Source: Sphingomonas hankookensis (GTDB lineage: Bacteria > Pseudomonadota > Alphaproteobacteria > Sphingomonadales > Sphingomonadaceae). Taken from it: a stretch of 64,000 nt of DNA. Both the position numbers and the translations under genes were made by a program. Below are positions 1 to 9,448 of this stretch, in pieces (the stretch's first letter is position 1; each line of letters starts with the position of its first letter). The notes under the pieces were generated by a model, which did no database searches, was not told the origin of the DNA, and worked only from the letters and a program-made list of their open reading frames with translations. The stretch is taken from contig NZ_JAKREV010000001.1 of assembly GCF_022664465.1 (NCBI RefSeq), positions 1-64,000 of the forward strand, in the 5' to 3' direction.

Positions 1-42
1 TCGACAACCTCACTTTAGATACCTGCTGACCGGCCATGGCTT

Positions 43-90
43 GCCCTGATGAAGTCTGCGGCCGCTACGCGGCCTTGTCTTCATCAGGGC
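43..90. other. Strong inverted repeat (hairpin) beside IS fragment
   Basis: Bases 43-54 (GCCCTGATGAAG) are the exact reverse complement of 79-90. A second perfect 6-bp stem (60-65 with 69-74) sits inside, closed on a TAC loop. There is no clear T-run, so it may be a factor-dependent terminator, a protein-binding site or a remnant of a mobile-element end. On the minus strand a short open frame ends with a TAG in the loop (65-67), so the hairpin could also mark the 3' end of a truncated minus-strand gene. Confidence 0.55.
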
Positions 91-119
91 CATAGCGGCT
101 CCCGAACCAGCGCTTCCCA

Positions 120-497
120 ATGTGCTACGGAATTCAATTCGCCGAGCAGCCCCGCAACCGCAACACCGCCTGGTCGCGCCAGATGCGCTTTGACATGATC
201 TGCCAGGCGAACGGCATCGAGCATCGCCTCACCAAGCCGAACCATCCCTGGACGAACGGGCAGGTCGAACGGATGAACCGCACCATCAAGGAAGCCACCG
301 TCAAACGCTTCCACTACGAGAGCCATGACCAGCTGCGGACACACCTCGCCGACTTCATGGCCGCCTACCACTTCGCCCGCCGGCTCAAGACGCTCAGTGG
401 GCTCACACCCTACGAATACATCGCCAGGATCTGGACGTCAGAGCCAGACCGGTTCATCGTCGACCCGATCCACCAGATGCCGGGACTAAACACCTAG
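120..497 (+). mobile_element. IS481-family transposase, C-terminal fragment
   Basis: This is the last 125 residues of an IS481-type DDE transposase/integrase core. It carries the block around NGQVERMNRT, which holds the catalytic glutamate of the DDE triad, and ends in the family-typical PIHQMPGLNT tail. The helix-turn-helix half and the first two catalytic aspartates are absent. Homology to the family seems to begin only at about base 126 (GIQFAEQ); the preceding MCY does not match the expected DNG, and the same frame has a TAG at 93-95. The copy is therefore truncated and should be inactive unless a trans-acting copy exists. I could not identify terminal inverted repeats. Confidence 0.8.
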
Positions 498-554
498 GCA
501 AGCATCTTGGCCGCCAGCATCGGTAGACGGAGCCCATCGCAGCACCCGCAGCAG

Positions 555-1472
555 TCACGCTTCGGACTCGGTGAGGCGTCCAGCGGCGAAGTTACGGGCA
601 AGCGCGATGAAGGTTTGAAAGGCCGCCGACGAATTGCGGCGGTTGGAGTAATAGAGGCACAGCGGTGCGAGCGGCGGCGTCCAGTCTTCGAGGATACGGA
701 CCAGCCGGCCCGCCGCGATATCGTCGCGAACGTCCGCTTCCATGAAATAGCCAATCCCAACGGCTTGCGTCGCTGCAATCCGAGATAGCGATGCCTCGTC
801 GAGCGTGATCGGTCCCTCGACGTCGATCCGCTGTTCCTCGCCATCCTTTTCGAAGCGCCATTGAAACAAGGCGCCGTTTGGCAACCGGATGCGCAGACAT
901 GGGTAGCGCAGGAGGTCCTGCGGCACTCGAGGTATCGTTCGGCTCTCGAAAAAGGCGGGTGACGCCGCGACTGCCATTCGCCGCACTTGACCGAGCGGGA
1001 TGGCGATCGCGTCGCTCGGCACGAAGTCAGCGCTTCGCACCCCTAGATCGAAGCCGGCTGCGACGACATCGACGAGCCGTCCTTCGGTGACGAGATCGAT
1101 GTGCACTTGGGGGTAGCGCCGCAGGTAGGCCAGGACGAGGGGGGCCATGATTTCGCGCGCCGCCGTGGCGAAGGCGTTGATGCGTAGCGTGCCCGATGGC
1201 ACCTCCTGCTGCGAGCGCGCGGTGTTCATTGCCTTCTGGATGTCTTCGAGCGCGGGCTTGATCTGCGCGACGAAGATCCGCCCGGCATGCGTGAGCGAGA
1301 CGCTGCGCGTGGTGCGATTGAACAGCCGCACAGCCAGCTCGCGTTCGAGCTTGCCCACCGCGTTGCTGATAGCAGTCGTCGACAGGCCCAGGTCGAGCGC
1401 GGCGGCACGGAACGAACCACACCGGACGATGGCGAGCACCGCCTCGAGTTCGATCAAAGAATGTCGACTCAT
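555..1472 (-). CDS. LysR-family transcriptional regulator
   Basis: A 305-residue cytoplasmic DNA-binding regulator of normal LysR length. Residues about 5-65 form the winged helix-turn-helix ([20 protein letters not shown] followed by [15 protein letters not shown]). Residues about 90-290 form the periplasmic-binding-protein-like effector domain. The ATG is preceded by a GGGA at a workable distance. It is transcribed away from the SnoaL-like/SDR pair with about 95 bp between them, the usual arrangement for a LysR regulator controlling the divergent operon. The effector is unknown. The family is secure; the target is inferred from position only. Confidence 0.9.
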   Translation of the reverse strand: MSRHSLIELEAVLAIVRCGSFRAAALDLGLSTTAISNAVGKLERELAVRLFNRTTRSVSLTHAGRIFVAQIKPALEDIQKAMNTARSQQEVPSGTLRINAFATAAREIMAPLVLAYLRRYPQVHIDLVTEGRLVDVVAAGFDLGVRSADFVPSDAIAIPLGQVRRMAVAASPAFFESRTIPRVPQDLLRYPCLRIRLPNGALFQWRFEKDGEEQRIDVEGPITLDEASLSRIAATQAVGIGYFMEADVRDDIAAGRLVRILEDWTPPLAPLCLYYSNRRNSSAAFQTFIALARNFAAGRLTESEA

Positions 1473-1568
1473 TATCCCGCTTTCCGTGACACGCTATGCC
1501 GATTTGTCTCGATTATCACGCGGAATGTCCATCGCTAGATCGTGGTCATCACCAGCGAGGAGATGACC

Positions 1569-1898
1569 ATGTCCCTGGACCTACCCAGCCCCCTCGCCGA
1601 CTATGTCGAGGCGAACGCCCGTCTTGATGTCGACGGCATGTTGAAGCCCTTTCAGCACGACGCCGTCGTCATCGATAACGGCAAGCGGTTCGAAGGACGG
1701 CCGGCAATTCGGCAGCTCCTCGAAGACGAAGTGATCCCGGTGAAGGCGATCTTTATGCCCGATAGCGTCCGGCAAGAGGGCGGCGCCGTCGTGGTGGAAG
1801 GTCCTGCGCACGGTCAATTTCCGGGCAGCCCGCTCCGCTTCATCTACCGCTTCCGGCTGACGAGCGGCGCGATCGAGACGCTGGAGATCACGGTATGA
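1569..1898 (+). CDS. SnoaL-like / NTF2-fold small protein
   Basis: About 109 residues with the layout of a SnoaL-like (NTF2-fold) domain: an N-terminal helix with the YVEANARLDVDGML pattern, then VVIDNGKRFEGRPAIRQLL, then beta strands ending RFIYRFRLTSG. Such proteins are small isomerases, hydrolases or binding proteins; no substrate can be read from the sequence. I chose the ATG at 1569 because GAGGAG at 1557-1562 sits 6 bases upstream; GTG at 1542 and ATG at 1563 are alternatives in the same frame. The stop overlaps the SDR start (ATGA), so the two are translationally coupled. Confidence 0.8.
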   Translation: MSLDLPSPLADYVEANARLDVDGMLKPFQHDAVVIDNGKRFEGRPAIRQLLEDEVIPVKAIFMPDSVRQEGGAVVVEGPAHGQFPGSPLRFIYRFRLTSGAIETLEITV

Positions 1899-2683
1899 GC
1901 ATCACGATCGATCCCACCGAGTTCGCCGGAAAGCGCGTGCTTGTCAGCGGCGGAACCAAGGGTCTCGGCCGCGCGACCGTCGAGCGCTTTCTGGCCGGTG
2001 GCGCACGGGTCATCACGGCCGCAAGGATCATCAAGGACCCGATCGATGGCGTCGAATACGTCCAGGCGGACCTGACCACGTCTGACGGCGGCGCGGCATT
2101 TGCCGAAGCAGCGCTCAAGCGGTTGGGCGGGATCGACATCCTCGCTCATGTCGTCGGCGGCTCGGCCTCGCCGGCTGGTGGTTTTGCCGCGTTGACGGAC
2201 GAACACTGGCTCGCCGAATTGAACTTGAACCTGCTCGCAACCGTCCGGCTCGATCGCCTGCTGATCCCGCAGATGCTCGAGCGGGGCAAGGGCGTTGTGG
2301 TGCACGTCACTTCGATCCAGTCCGTTCTTCCGCTACCCGATTCAACGACTGGCTATGCCGCCGCGAAGGCTGCGCTTCGGACCTACAGCAAGGCGATCTC
2401 CAAGGAGGTTGGGCCAAAAGGTGTGCGGGTCAATGCTGTGTCGCCTGGCTGGATCATGACGGAAGCGACGGGCGACTTTCTCGCCATGCTTCAGAAAGCC
2501 AATGGCGGCACGATTGAAGATGCCCGGCAAGCCGTCCTTGATGCTTTGGGCGGAATTTCAATCGGCCGTGGAGCCGAACCTGAGGAGGTCGCCGACCTGA
2601 TCGCCTACCTCGCCGCCGACCGCGCCGCCGCGATCCACGGCGCCGAGTTCGTGATCGACGGCGGGACGATCCGCACCGTCTGA
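1895..2683 (+). CDS. SDR-family NAD(P)-dependent oxidoreductase
   Basis: A 262-residue classical short-chain dehydrogenase/reductase. It has the N-terminal cofactor motif SGGTKGLG (TGxxxGxG type), the active-site serine in VTSIQS, the YAAAK pair (YxxxK) near residue 155, and a C-terminal GAEFVIDGGT segment. There is no signal peptide, so it is a cytoplasmic enzyme. The gene overlaps the SnoaL-like gene by 4 bp and is probably under the divergent LysR regulator. SDR plus a SnoaL-like partner suggests modification of a small ketone or alcohol, but the substrate cannot be assigned. Confidence 0.92.
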   Translation: MSITIDPTEFAGKRVLVSGGTKGLGRATVERFLAGGARVITAARIIKDPIDGVEYVQADLTTSDGGAAFAEAALKRLGGIDILAHVVGGSASPAGGFAALTDEHWLAELNLNLLATVRLDRLLIPQMLERGKGVVVHVTSIQSVLPLPDSTTGYAAAKAALRTYSKAISKEVGPKGVRVNAVSPGWIMTEATGDFLAMLQKANGGTIEDARQAVLDALGGISIGRGAEPEEVADLIAYLAADRAAAIHGAEFVIDGGTIRTV

Positions 2684-2691
2684 CCGCCTAG

Positions 2692-3048
2692 TTGTTGCTC
2701 GCGCTGCACCGCCAACTCTGCGACTGGAACTGGCACACGGTGACGGCGGAAGGTCGGGATGTGGGGTTGGCGCTCCGGCTGACCGAGATGATGCGGCAGC
2801 TCGGGCTGTCGGTCGAGGTAGCGCGCGGCGAGGCCATCCTGCTGCATCTCGAAGAGCCGTCATTCCTGGCGACGCTTACGCAGGCGATGTTGCCGCGGAT
2901 CGTCGAGCGCGGCGTCGCGAGGGTCGAGCAGATCGATCCAGCGACATTGGCGCAGCGGATCGAGGATGAGCATCGCGCCATCGGCGGCGTGATCGTCTGG
3001 GATCTCGCCTTTCTGGTGACGGGTCGTGTGCCGTCGGTTCCCCGGTGA
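2692..3048 (+). pseudogene. Probable C-terminal remnant of a class I methyltransferase
   Basis: A 118-residue open frame beginning with TTG directly after a TAG (2689-2691) and lying 8 bp after the SDR stop. The segment AMLPRIVERGVARVEQIDPA followed by GGVIVWDLAFLV resembles the C-terminal part of SAM-dependent methyltransferases, which end with a similar helix and VWDLAF strand. The glycine-rich SAM-binding half is missing and no start with a ribosome site is visible. I read it as a decayed fragment; it could instead be an unrelated hypothetical protein. Confidence 0.4.
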
Positions 3049-3100
3049 AGCTCGCGGGCTCTGGCCAAAGTGCTGCCAGCCACTATTCGGCCAGCTTCAC
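3045..3100. other. Imperfect inverted repeat after the remnant gene
   Basis: GTGAAG (3045-3050) and CTGGCC (3061-3066) pair with GGCCAGCTTCAC (3089-3100), leaving a 10-base bulge on the left arm and a 22-base loop. It lies at the end of the methyltransferase remnant. It could act as a transcription stop, but it has no T-run, so the functional call is weak. Confidence 0.3.
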
Positions 3101-3209
3101 GCGGACGTGACGACCTACGGCCAAGCGTTCACATCGCCCTGATCCCAGCGACTTACCATGTCCTTCAGTCCGGTGTTCGCCAAAACATTTGGCAGCAAGT
3201 CGCATGTAA

Positions 3210-3224
3210 CGAAAAACGCTTTCG
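3210..3224. promoter_or_regulatory. Possible operator upstream of TonB receptor
   Basis: CGAAA and TTTCG (3210-3214, 3220-3224) form a 15-bp palindrome. The overlapping AAAACGCTTT also fits the AAAnCGnTTT shape of LacI-family operators. It lies about 120 bp before the chosen receptor start, a place where a sugar-responsive repressor could act. No regulator gene is adjacent. The rest of the 3049-3342 gap holds nothing else I can support. Confidence 0.3.
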
Positions 3225-3342
3225 AAAATCCCGCTATCCTTAATCCATCGGTAACGAGCTCCGCAATAACGCGTCCATCGTGTCGTCGCGAACGGCACAT
3301 GGGGGACCGGCGGTAATCCGTCGCGGTATTTGGGGAATCTTC

Positions 3343-6300
3343 GTGCATTTGCTTACTTCGGCGTACTCTACCCTGCGTTGCGGGATTTCGACGGCTGCCT
3401 TGCTGACCGCGACCGCGTTTCCGGCCTATGCCCAGGACGCGGTGCCGGCACCGGTCGCTGCCACGACCGAACCGGTGACAGCGCCGGTCGAACAGGACCC
3501 GGCAACGCCGGCCGCGCCCGCCGATGCCGGTGCGCCCGCGACGATCGTCGTCACCGGCACACTGTTCCGCGATTCGAACGCCAGCTCGATTTCGCCGGTG
3601 ACCGTGCTGACGTCGGAAACGCTCGAGCGCGCGAACATCACCACCGTGCAGGATGCGATCCGCTCGGTGTCGGCCGACAGCGCCGGGTCGATCTCGACCG
3701 GCTTCCGCAACGGCTTCTCGGCCGGCGGCGCGGCGGTGTCGCTGCGCGGACTTGGCGTCTCGTCGACCGTGGTGCTGATCGACGGACTTCGTTCGGCGAA
3801 CTTTCCGCTCAACGACGATGGCCACAACGCCTATGTCGATCTCAATTCGATCCCGTTCAGCGTGGTCGACCGGGTGGAGGTGCTGAAGGACGGTGCATCG
3901 TCGACCTATGGCGCGGACGCGATCGGCGGCGTCGTGAACCTGATCAGCAAGAAGAATTTCCAGGGCGTCGAAGGATCGGTCCAGGGTGGCACCACCGAAA
4001 AGGCCGATGGGTCGCGCTACCGGGCGACGCTGACCGCCGGCTATGGCGACTATCGCGAGCAGGGGTTCAACTTCTACCTCAACGGCGAATACACCTTTGA
4101 TGGGTACATCACCAACAACTCGCGCGGCTATCCCTTCAACACGCTGGATTTGCGTCCGAGCGGCCTGACCGATCGCAACCGCAACGATGATTCGCTGACG
4201 GCGCAGAACCCGCAGGCGGTCGTAACCCGCGTCGGCCAGAGCGACCTCAACAACCCGCTATCGGGTCAGGTCGGCGCGCCGCTGACCAACCTGTATCAGC
4301 TGCTCAATCCCGGTTCGTGCCCGTTCGGCACCTATACCGTGAACACCACGGCGGCACGCGGCACCGCCTGCGCCCACAACATTCCCGACGAATATTCGAT
4401 CATCCAGCCGCGACAGCAGCGCTACTCGACGACCGGTCGCCTCAGCGTCCGCTTGAGCGACAATTTCGAAGCGTTCGCCAGCGGCAGCTATTCGCATTCC
4501 GAAGTCGATATCCGCGGCGCACCGACCGGCATCCGCCAGACGCAGCCGTTCGGCGGGTCGGCGGCGCTCGCCTCCAGCAGCCCCGGCATCGTGCTGCCGG
4601 TCTATGTCTGTTCGACGGGCGTCAACTGCGCGACCGCGGCGGACCGGCGGCTGAACCCGAACAATCCCTATGCTGCCGCCTTCGCCAACAACCCGGGTCA
4701 GGGTGCCGCGCGCATCTATTATCTGTTCGGCGACATCCCGGCGAACAGCCACCGCTATGTCGACGTGTTCCGCACGACCGCGGGCATTTCGGGCGATCTG
4801 GGCAACGGGTTCAAATTCCGCCTGAACGGCGTCTACGCCCGCGACAATTTCGCCGTCACCCAGCGCGGTTTCCTGAATATCCAGGGGCTGCTGAACGCGA
4901 TCAACACCGGCAGCTACAACTTCGTCAATCCGGAGCAGAATACCGCGGCGGTGCGCGAGCAGATTTCGCCCGATCGCACCACGCCGTCCTATTCGACGAT
5001 CGCGACGATCGGCGGGTCGCTGCTGAAGTCGCTGATGCCGCTGCCCGGCGGCGACCTCAATGTCGGTGCCGGCTTCCAGATCCGCCGCGAGACGTTGATG
5101 AACCGCAACCAGAACGCGGACCTCAGCTATTACGGCCTCAACACCTCGTCGGCGCAGGGGCGGCAGACGGTAACGGCCGGCTTCTTCGAAATCGACGCAC
5201 CGTTCGTCCGCGAATTCGACCTGAACGTGTCGGGTCGCTACGACAATTACTCGCAGGGCTATAGCCGCTTCTCGCCCAAGGTCGGCATGAAGTTCATGCC
5301 GGTCGACCAGTTCTCGCTGCGGGCGACCTATTCGAAGGGCTTCCGCGCACCGACCTTTGCCGAAAACAACCCGGCCAGCAGCTATTCTGGCTTCTCGTCC
5401 TTCACACCGCCGGCCAGCTTCGTCGCCGCGCATCCGGGTAACCCCGCTTATACCAGCACCTACAATATCGGCAGCGGCGCGACCGGCAATGCCGAGATCC
5501 TGCCCGAAGTCTCGCGCAGCTTCTCAGCCGGCGCGATCTTCAAGCCGGTGCGCTGGTTCAACCTCACGGTCGACTATTACAACATCAAGAAGTCGAACCT
5601 GATCGTCAGCGGCCCGCTGCGTGCCGAAGCGATCGCCGCCTATTACGGCCAAGCCAATGCGACGGCGGGCTGCGCGGCTTTGGCGGCGGTGGGCGAAGGC
5701 TATCGCTGCAACGTCATCGACGCGCCCGATCCCGACAACCCGGGCGCCCTGCCCCGCCTGCTCGTGTTCAACGTGCCATATGTCAACGCGAACTATCAGG
5801 TCAGCTCGGGCGTCGATATGCAGGCGAATTTGAACGTCCCGCTGTCGGACCGGGTGCGCCTGATCAGCCGCCTCGACGTCACGCAGGTCATCAACCAGAA
5901 CCTCGTGACGCCGGATGGCGTGGTGCAGAAATATGCCGGTACGCTCGGGCCGTACCAGCTGTCGTCGGGCGGCGGCACGCCGCGCACCCGCGGCAACTGG
6001 CAGAACTCGGTCGAGGTCGGTGACTTCGCACTGACCGCGACGACCTATTATGTCGGCCGGATCAAGCAGGTCGCGGCGGACGGGATCACCCCGGTCAACG
6101 GCGTCATCGACCTGTCGTGCAAGAATGCGCTGACGGCACAATGCTATATCCGTCCGTTCATCTATGCCGACCTGAACGCTGCGGTGCAGGTGAACGATCA
6201 GTTCCGCTTCTTCCTGAACGTGCAGAACCTGACCAACGCGCGTGCGCCGCTCGCCTCGGGCGCGTATACCAGCAATCCGAACTATCTCAGCAGCTGGCAT

Positions 6301-6354
6301 TATGCCGGGCTGGTCGGACGCAGCTTCAGTGCCGGGGCGAACTTCAGCTTCTAA
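3343..6354 (+). CDS. TonB-dependent outer-membrane receptor (large)
   Basis: An outer-membrane active-transport receptor of about 1003 residues. The GTG at 3343 is preceded by GGGGA and gives a clean signal peptide ending PAYAQ; an ATG at 3280 would add 21 residues before it. The mature N-terminus has a proline/alanine-rich linker and a TIVVTG TonB-box region. A plug domain follows (VLIDGLRS, then VEVLKDGASSTYGADAIGGV), then a 22-stranded-type barrel ending in the aromatic C-terminus ANFSF. The substrate cannot be read from the sequence; extra-long extracellular loops suggest a bulky ligand. The gene stands alone, with a palindrome upstream and a strong hairpin downstream. Confidence 0.93.
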   Translation: MHLLTSAYSTLRCGISTAALLTATAFPAYAQDAVPAPVAATTEPVTAPVEQDPATPAAPADAGAPATIVVTGTLFRDSNASSISPVTVLTSETLERANITTVQDAIRSVSADSAGSISTGFRNGFSAGGAAVSLRGLGVSSTVVLIDGLRSANFPLNDDGHNAYVDLNSIPFSVVDRVEVLKDGASSTYGADAIGGVVNLISKKNFQGVEGSVQGGTTEKADGSRYRATLTAGYGDYREQGFNFYLNGEYTFDGYITNNSRGYPFNTLDLRPSGLTDRNRNDDSLTAQNPQAVVTRVGQSDLNNPLSGQVGAPLTNLYQLLNPGSCPFGTYTVNTTAARGTACAHNIPDEYSIIQPRQQRYSTTGRLSVRLSDNFEAFASGSYSHSEVDIRGAPTGIRQTQPFGGSAALASSSPGIVLPVYVCSTGVNCATAADRRLNPNNPYAAAFANNPGQGAARIYYLFGDIPANSHRYVDVFRTTAGISGDLGNGFKFRLNGVYARDNFAVTQRGFLNIQGLLNAINTGSYNFVNPEQNTAAVREQISPDRTTPSYSTIATIGGSLLKSLMPLPGGDLNVGAGFQIRRETLMNRNQNADLSYYGLNTSSAQGRQTVTAGFFEIDAPFVREFDLNVSGRYDNYSQGYSRFSPKVGMKFMPVDQFSLRATYSKGFRAPTFAENNPASSYSGFSSFTPPASFVAAHPGNPAYTSTYNIGSGATGNAEILPEVSRSFSAGAIFKPVRWFNLTVDYYNIKKSNLIVSGPLRAEAIAAYYGQANATAGCAALAAVGEGYRCNVIDAPDPDNPGALPRLLVFNVPYVNANYQVSSGVDMQANLNVPLSDRVRLISRLDVTQVINQNLVTPDGVVQKYAGTLGPYQLSSGGGTPRTRGNWQNSVEVGDFALTATTYYVGRIKQVAADGITPVNGVIDLSCKNALTAQCYIRPFIYADLNAAVQVNDQFRFFLNVQNLTNARAPLASGAYTSNPNYLSSWHYAGLVGRSFSAGANFSF

Positions 6355-6370
6355 GCGCGAACTTGTACGA

Positions 6371-6413
6371 AATGCGCAACAGGACGGTGCCCCGTATCGT
6401 CCTGCTGCGCATT
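6371..6413. terminator. Strong hairpin after TonB receptor gene
   Basis: Arms 6371-6386 and 6398-6413 are 16 bp long with a single mismatch and an 11-base loop, starting 16 bp after the receptor stop codon. It is followed by an AT-rich AATTATC rather than a clean T-run. It is placed like an intrinsic terminator or 3'-end stabiliser for the receptor mRNA. The remaining gap to the DUF2254 gene shows no clear promoter. Confidence 0.6.
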
Positions 6414-6551
6414 AATTATCCAATAGCGACGCTGGATGATGGATAGGGTCCATTTGTCCATATCGTCGGTTATATCGCGCATGTCTCTTCCCGCATCCAC
6501 GAACGCGTCAGCGCTTCCCTCCCACCGTTCCCACAGCGATCGAGCCGCGGC

Positions 6552-7814
6552 ATGATGCGACGGTGGCAGTGGGCGGCTCGCCTCCTTACCCGCCAGATGT
6601 GGTTCCGGGCCGGGCTGTTCTGTGTATTCGCAATAGCCTTGGCACTCGCCAGCGCGTTGGTCGGACACACCATATCGTACGACTTTGCCGCGAAGGTAGG
6701 TTCGAAGTCGGTCGACGGCATATTGAACCTGCTCGCGTCGTCCATGCTCGCGGTAACGACCTTTTCGTTGACCGCGATGGTTCAGGCCTATTCGGGGGCA
6801 ACCAGCAGCATCACCCCGCGCGCCGTGCAGCTCCTGATTGACGACAGCACGTCCCAAAATGCGCTCGCGACCTTCTTGGGCAGCTTCCTGTTCGCGATCG
6901 TCGGCATAGTCGCCCTGTCAACGGGCATCTACGGCAATACCGGCCGCGTCATCCTGTACGCCGGTACCATCCTCGTCATCCTGATCATCGTCGTGACGTT
7001 CCTGCGCTGGATACAGCACATCGCCCGGTTCGGACGGGTGTCCGATACGATCGACCGGGTCGAGCGCGCTGCTACCGACGCCGTACGAGGGATGCTGCAG
7101 CAGGCCCGGTTCGGGGTCGCCGATCCACCATTGATCCCGGGCGACGCGCATGTCCTGCACCACAACAGGATCGGTCGCGTCACACACGTCGATGTCGCTG
7201 AAATCGGCGACGTTGCAGCCAAGATCGGCGCGAACATCCACCTCGTTAGTGGTCCCGTCCATTTCGTCGATCCGTCGAGGCCGGTCGCATGGGTGGACGC
7301 CAAACTCGATGACGGTCAGGCATGTCTGCTCCGGGATGCGTTCACCGTTGAGCACCAGCGCACCTTCGATCACGATCCGCGGTTCGGTCTGGTCGTTCTG
7401 GGCGAAATCGCGGCCCGCGCCTTGTCGCACGCCGTCAACGATCCGGGTACCGCAATCGCGGTGATCGAAGCGGGAACGCGGGTCCTGTCCGCCGTTCTGC
7501 GGCACCGACCCGGTGCGGATTGCGCACCGCCACCGCGCGTGATCGTGCCACCCGTCGCATTCGCCGATATGATCGAAGACCTGTTCCGACCCATCGCCCG
7601 CGACGGCGCCGCCACTATCGAAGTCGGCATACGTCTTCAAAAGGCGCTGGCCGCGCTCGTCGCCATCGACGAACGGGCCATGCCCGACTGCCGTCGGGAA
7701 GCGCAGGATGCCTTCGATCGAGGACAGGGGAAACTCGCCAGCGACCGCGACGCCGCTGAACTCTCGCTGCTCCATCGCCGACTATGGGACAGCGGCCACG
7801 GCGTCATCGGATAG
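6552..7814 (+). CDS. DUF2254 family membrane protein
   Basis: A 420-residue predicted inner-membrane protein. Four hydrophobic segments lie in the first 160 residues (around 15-40, 60-80, 105-125 and 133-153), followed by a soluble domain of about 250 residues. The sequence TTFSLTAMVQAYSGATSS and the later RALSHAVNDPGTA are typical of DUF2254. The biochemical function of the family is not established. The start lacks a good Shine-Dalgarno and could be either of the two adjacent ATGs (6552 or 6555). It converges on the ClC channel gene; the 159 bp between them contain only short weak inverted repeats. Confidence 0.85.
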   Translation: MMRRWQWAARLLTRQMWFRAGLFCVFAIALALASALVGHTISYDFAAKVGSKSVDGILNLLASSMLAVTTFSLTAMVQAYSGATSSITPRAVQLLIDDSTSQNALATFLGSFLFAIVGIVALSTGIYGNTGRVILYAGTILVILIIVVTFLRWIQHIARFGRVSDTIDRVERAATDAVRGMLQQARFGVADPPLIPGDAHVLHHNRIGRVTHVDVAEIGDVAAKIGANIHLVSGPVHFVDPSRPVAWVDAKLDDGQACLLRDAFTVEHQRTFDHDPRFGLVVLGEIAARALSHAVNDPGTAIAVIEAGTRVLSAVLRHRPGADCAPPPRVIVPPVAFADMIEDLFRPIARDGAATIEVGIRLQKALAALVAIDERAMPDCRREAQDAFDRGQGKLASDRDAAELSLLHRRLWDSGHGVIG

Positions 7815-7973
7815 GGTATCAGACCCACACCATGGTCTATGCGACAGCCGATTACCGTTTCGCAGATTTCGTTGGGATCAGATTACCGGTGATCATCGCC
7901 GTAGGTTTGGTAACCTGCCTTGCCATCGCGTGATTGGCATCGGCCACGCGCTGGGTCGGGCCTCCTTCGAACT

Positions 7974-9308
7974 TCAGTGGGCCGGTGCCCGATCGGTCAT
8001 GCCGAACGTCTGCGCCAATCCATGGTACAGCTTTTCGCGGCAAATCCATTGGCTGGCGAAGTCGGCGATGAACGCGGTGGCGAACATCGGCAGCATCAGT
8101 CCGCGGCTCGCCGTCGTTTCGGACAGGATGATGACGGCGGTCAGCGGCGCGCGCACTACGCCGACGAAATAGGCGACCATGCCCAGGATCACGACGGCGC
8201 TCGCCGGCTCGTCCGGAAAGACTTCGCGCAGCAGGTTTCCGACCCCTGCCCCGACCGCGAGCGATGGTGCGAAGATGCCGCCGGGCAGCCCCGCGATCGC
8301 GGTCGCCGCGGTCGCGGCCAGCTTTACCGGTCCGAACCAGAGCGGCGCGTCCACCCCGACAATCATCGCCCGCGCCGCCGAATAGCCCGTTCCCCAGGTC
8401 AGTCCGGTAAAAACCCCCAGCAGCGCGACGATGCCGCCACAGATACCGGCGAACCACACCGGCCTTGCCCGTGCCCATCGTGTCACCCGGTTGCGCCCCG
8501 TCGCCATCGCCAGCAGCAGGCGCGAGAACAGCCCACCGGACATTCCCCCCAGGATGCCGGCGACGGGAACGACGAACAGCGCCGACGAGAGCGGCATATG
8601 CGCGCCGATCGCTCCGAAATAGATGTAATCGCCCTGCACCGACTGGGCGACCATGCCGGCGATGACGATCGCCGCCAACACCAGCAGCGTGACGCGCTGT
8701 TCATAGGCGGAGGCGAGTTCTTCGATCGCGAACAACAGCCCCGCCAGCGGCGTGTTGAACGCCGCCGCGACACCGGCGGCACCGCCGGCGATCAGCACCC
8801 CGCCCCGCAGCGGCACCCGCATGATCCGATGGGTGATCCCCATGACGGCGGCCGCAAGCTGTACGGTCGGGCCTTCGCGCCCGACCGACGCGCCGCCCAG
8901 TACGGCACCGATCGTCAGCGCGGCCTTGGCCGCGACCGTCCGAACGGAAATCAGCGTTGCTGTCGCCTCGTTCGGATTGGCCTGTGCCGCGATCACCTGC
9001 GGGATGCCAGACCCGCGCGCCAGGGGCGCAAACCGGCGCGTCAGCCACACCAGCAGCATGAACGTCAGCGGTGTCGTCAGGAGCGGCCACCAGTGGGCGG
9101 CGCGGGCATAGCGACCGAACACGTCGCCTGCCCAGTCGGAAGCCTCGGCGAACAGCGTCGCGACGATGCCGACCAGGATCGCACCGGCAAGGATCGCCGT
9201 GCGGGTGCGGAACTGGACCGATTGCGGTCCGCTGGTCCGCAGCAGCGCCCGGAAGCGCGACGGGGTCCAGCGTCTGGTCGCACTGAACCTTTCGAATAGA
9301 GGTGCCAT
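7974..9308 (-). CDS. ClC-type chloride channel/antiporter
   Basis: A 444-residue inner-membrane ClC protein with about ten hydrophobic helices. The ion-selectivity motifs are all visible: GSGIPQV, GREGPTVQ with the gating glutamate, and GIFAPSLAVGA. FAIEELASAY carries the internal proton glutamate found in H+/Cl- exchangers, so an antiporter is more likely than a pure channel. There is no C-terminal CBS pair or TrkA domain. Such proteins support acid resistance or electrical shunting in bacteria. It is divergent from the 3-keto-glycoside operon, with 140 bp between them. Confidence 0.92.
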   Translation of the reverse strand: MAPLFERFSATRRWTPSRFRALLRTSGPQSVQFRTRTAILAGAILVGIVATLFAEASDWAGDVFGRYARAAHWWPLLTTPLTFMLLVWLTRRFAPLARGSGIPQVIAAQANPNEATATLISVRTVAAKAALTIGAVLGGASVGREGPTVQLAAAVMGITHRIMRVPLRGGVLIAGGAAGVAAAFNTPLAGLLFAIEELASAYEQRVTLLVLAAIVIAGMVAQSVQGDYIYFGAIGAHMPLSSALFVVPVAGILGGMSGGLFSRLLLAMATGRNRVTRWARARPVWFAGICGGIVALLGVFTGLTWGTGYSAARAMIVGVDAPLWFGPVKLAATAATAIAGLPGGIFAPSLAVGAGVGNLLREVFPDEPASAVVILGMVAYFVGVVRAPLTAVIILSETTASRGLMLPMFATAFIADFASQWICREKLYHGLAQTFGMTDRAPAH

Positions 9309-9448
9309 GCACCGTCCTTACGTTCATTGCCGGGAAGCGTCACCCTCGACGGACGCGGGTTCCGCTGGCGCCTTGTAAACCACTGCGCAGTCGGTAAGCC
9401 TTTGACAACGGCGGCATCGAAGCACGGCGATTTTTTAGGAGAACCACC

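Noticed and set aside
4258..5433. A 391-residue antisense open frame inside the first TonB receptor
   Set aside because: Low-complexity Arg/Ala/Asp-rich translation with no family resemblance.
7920..9299. A 459-residue plus-strand open frame opposite the ClC channel
   Set aside because: Arg/Gln/His-rich shadow; the minus strand contains all ClC motifs in order.
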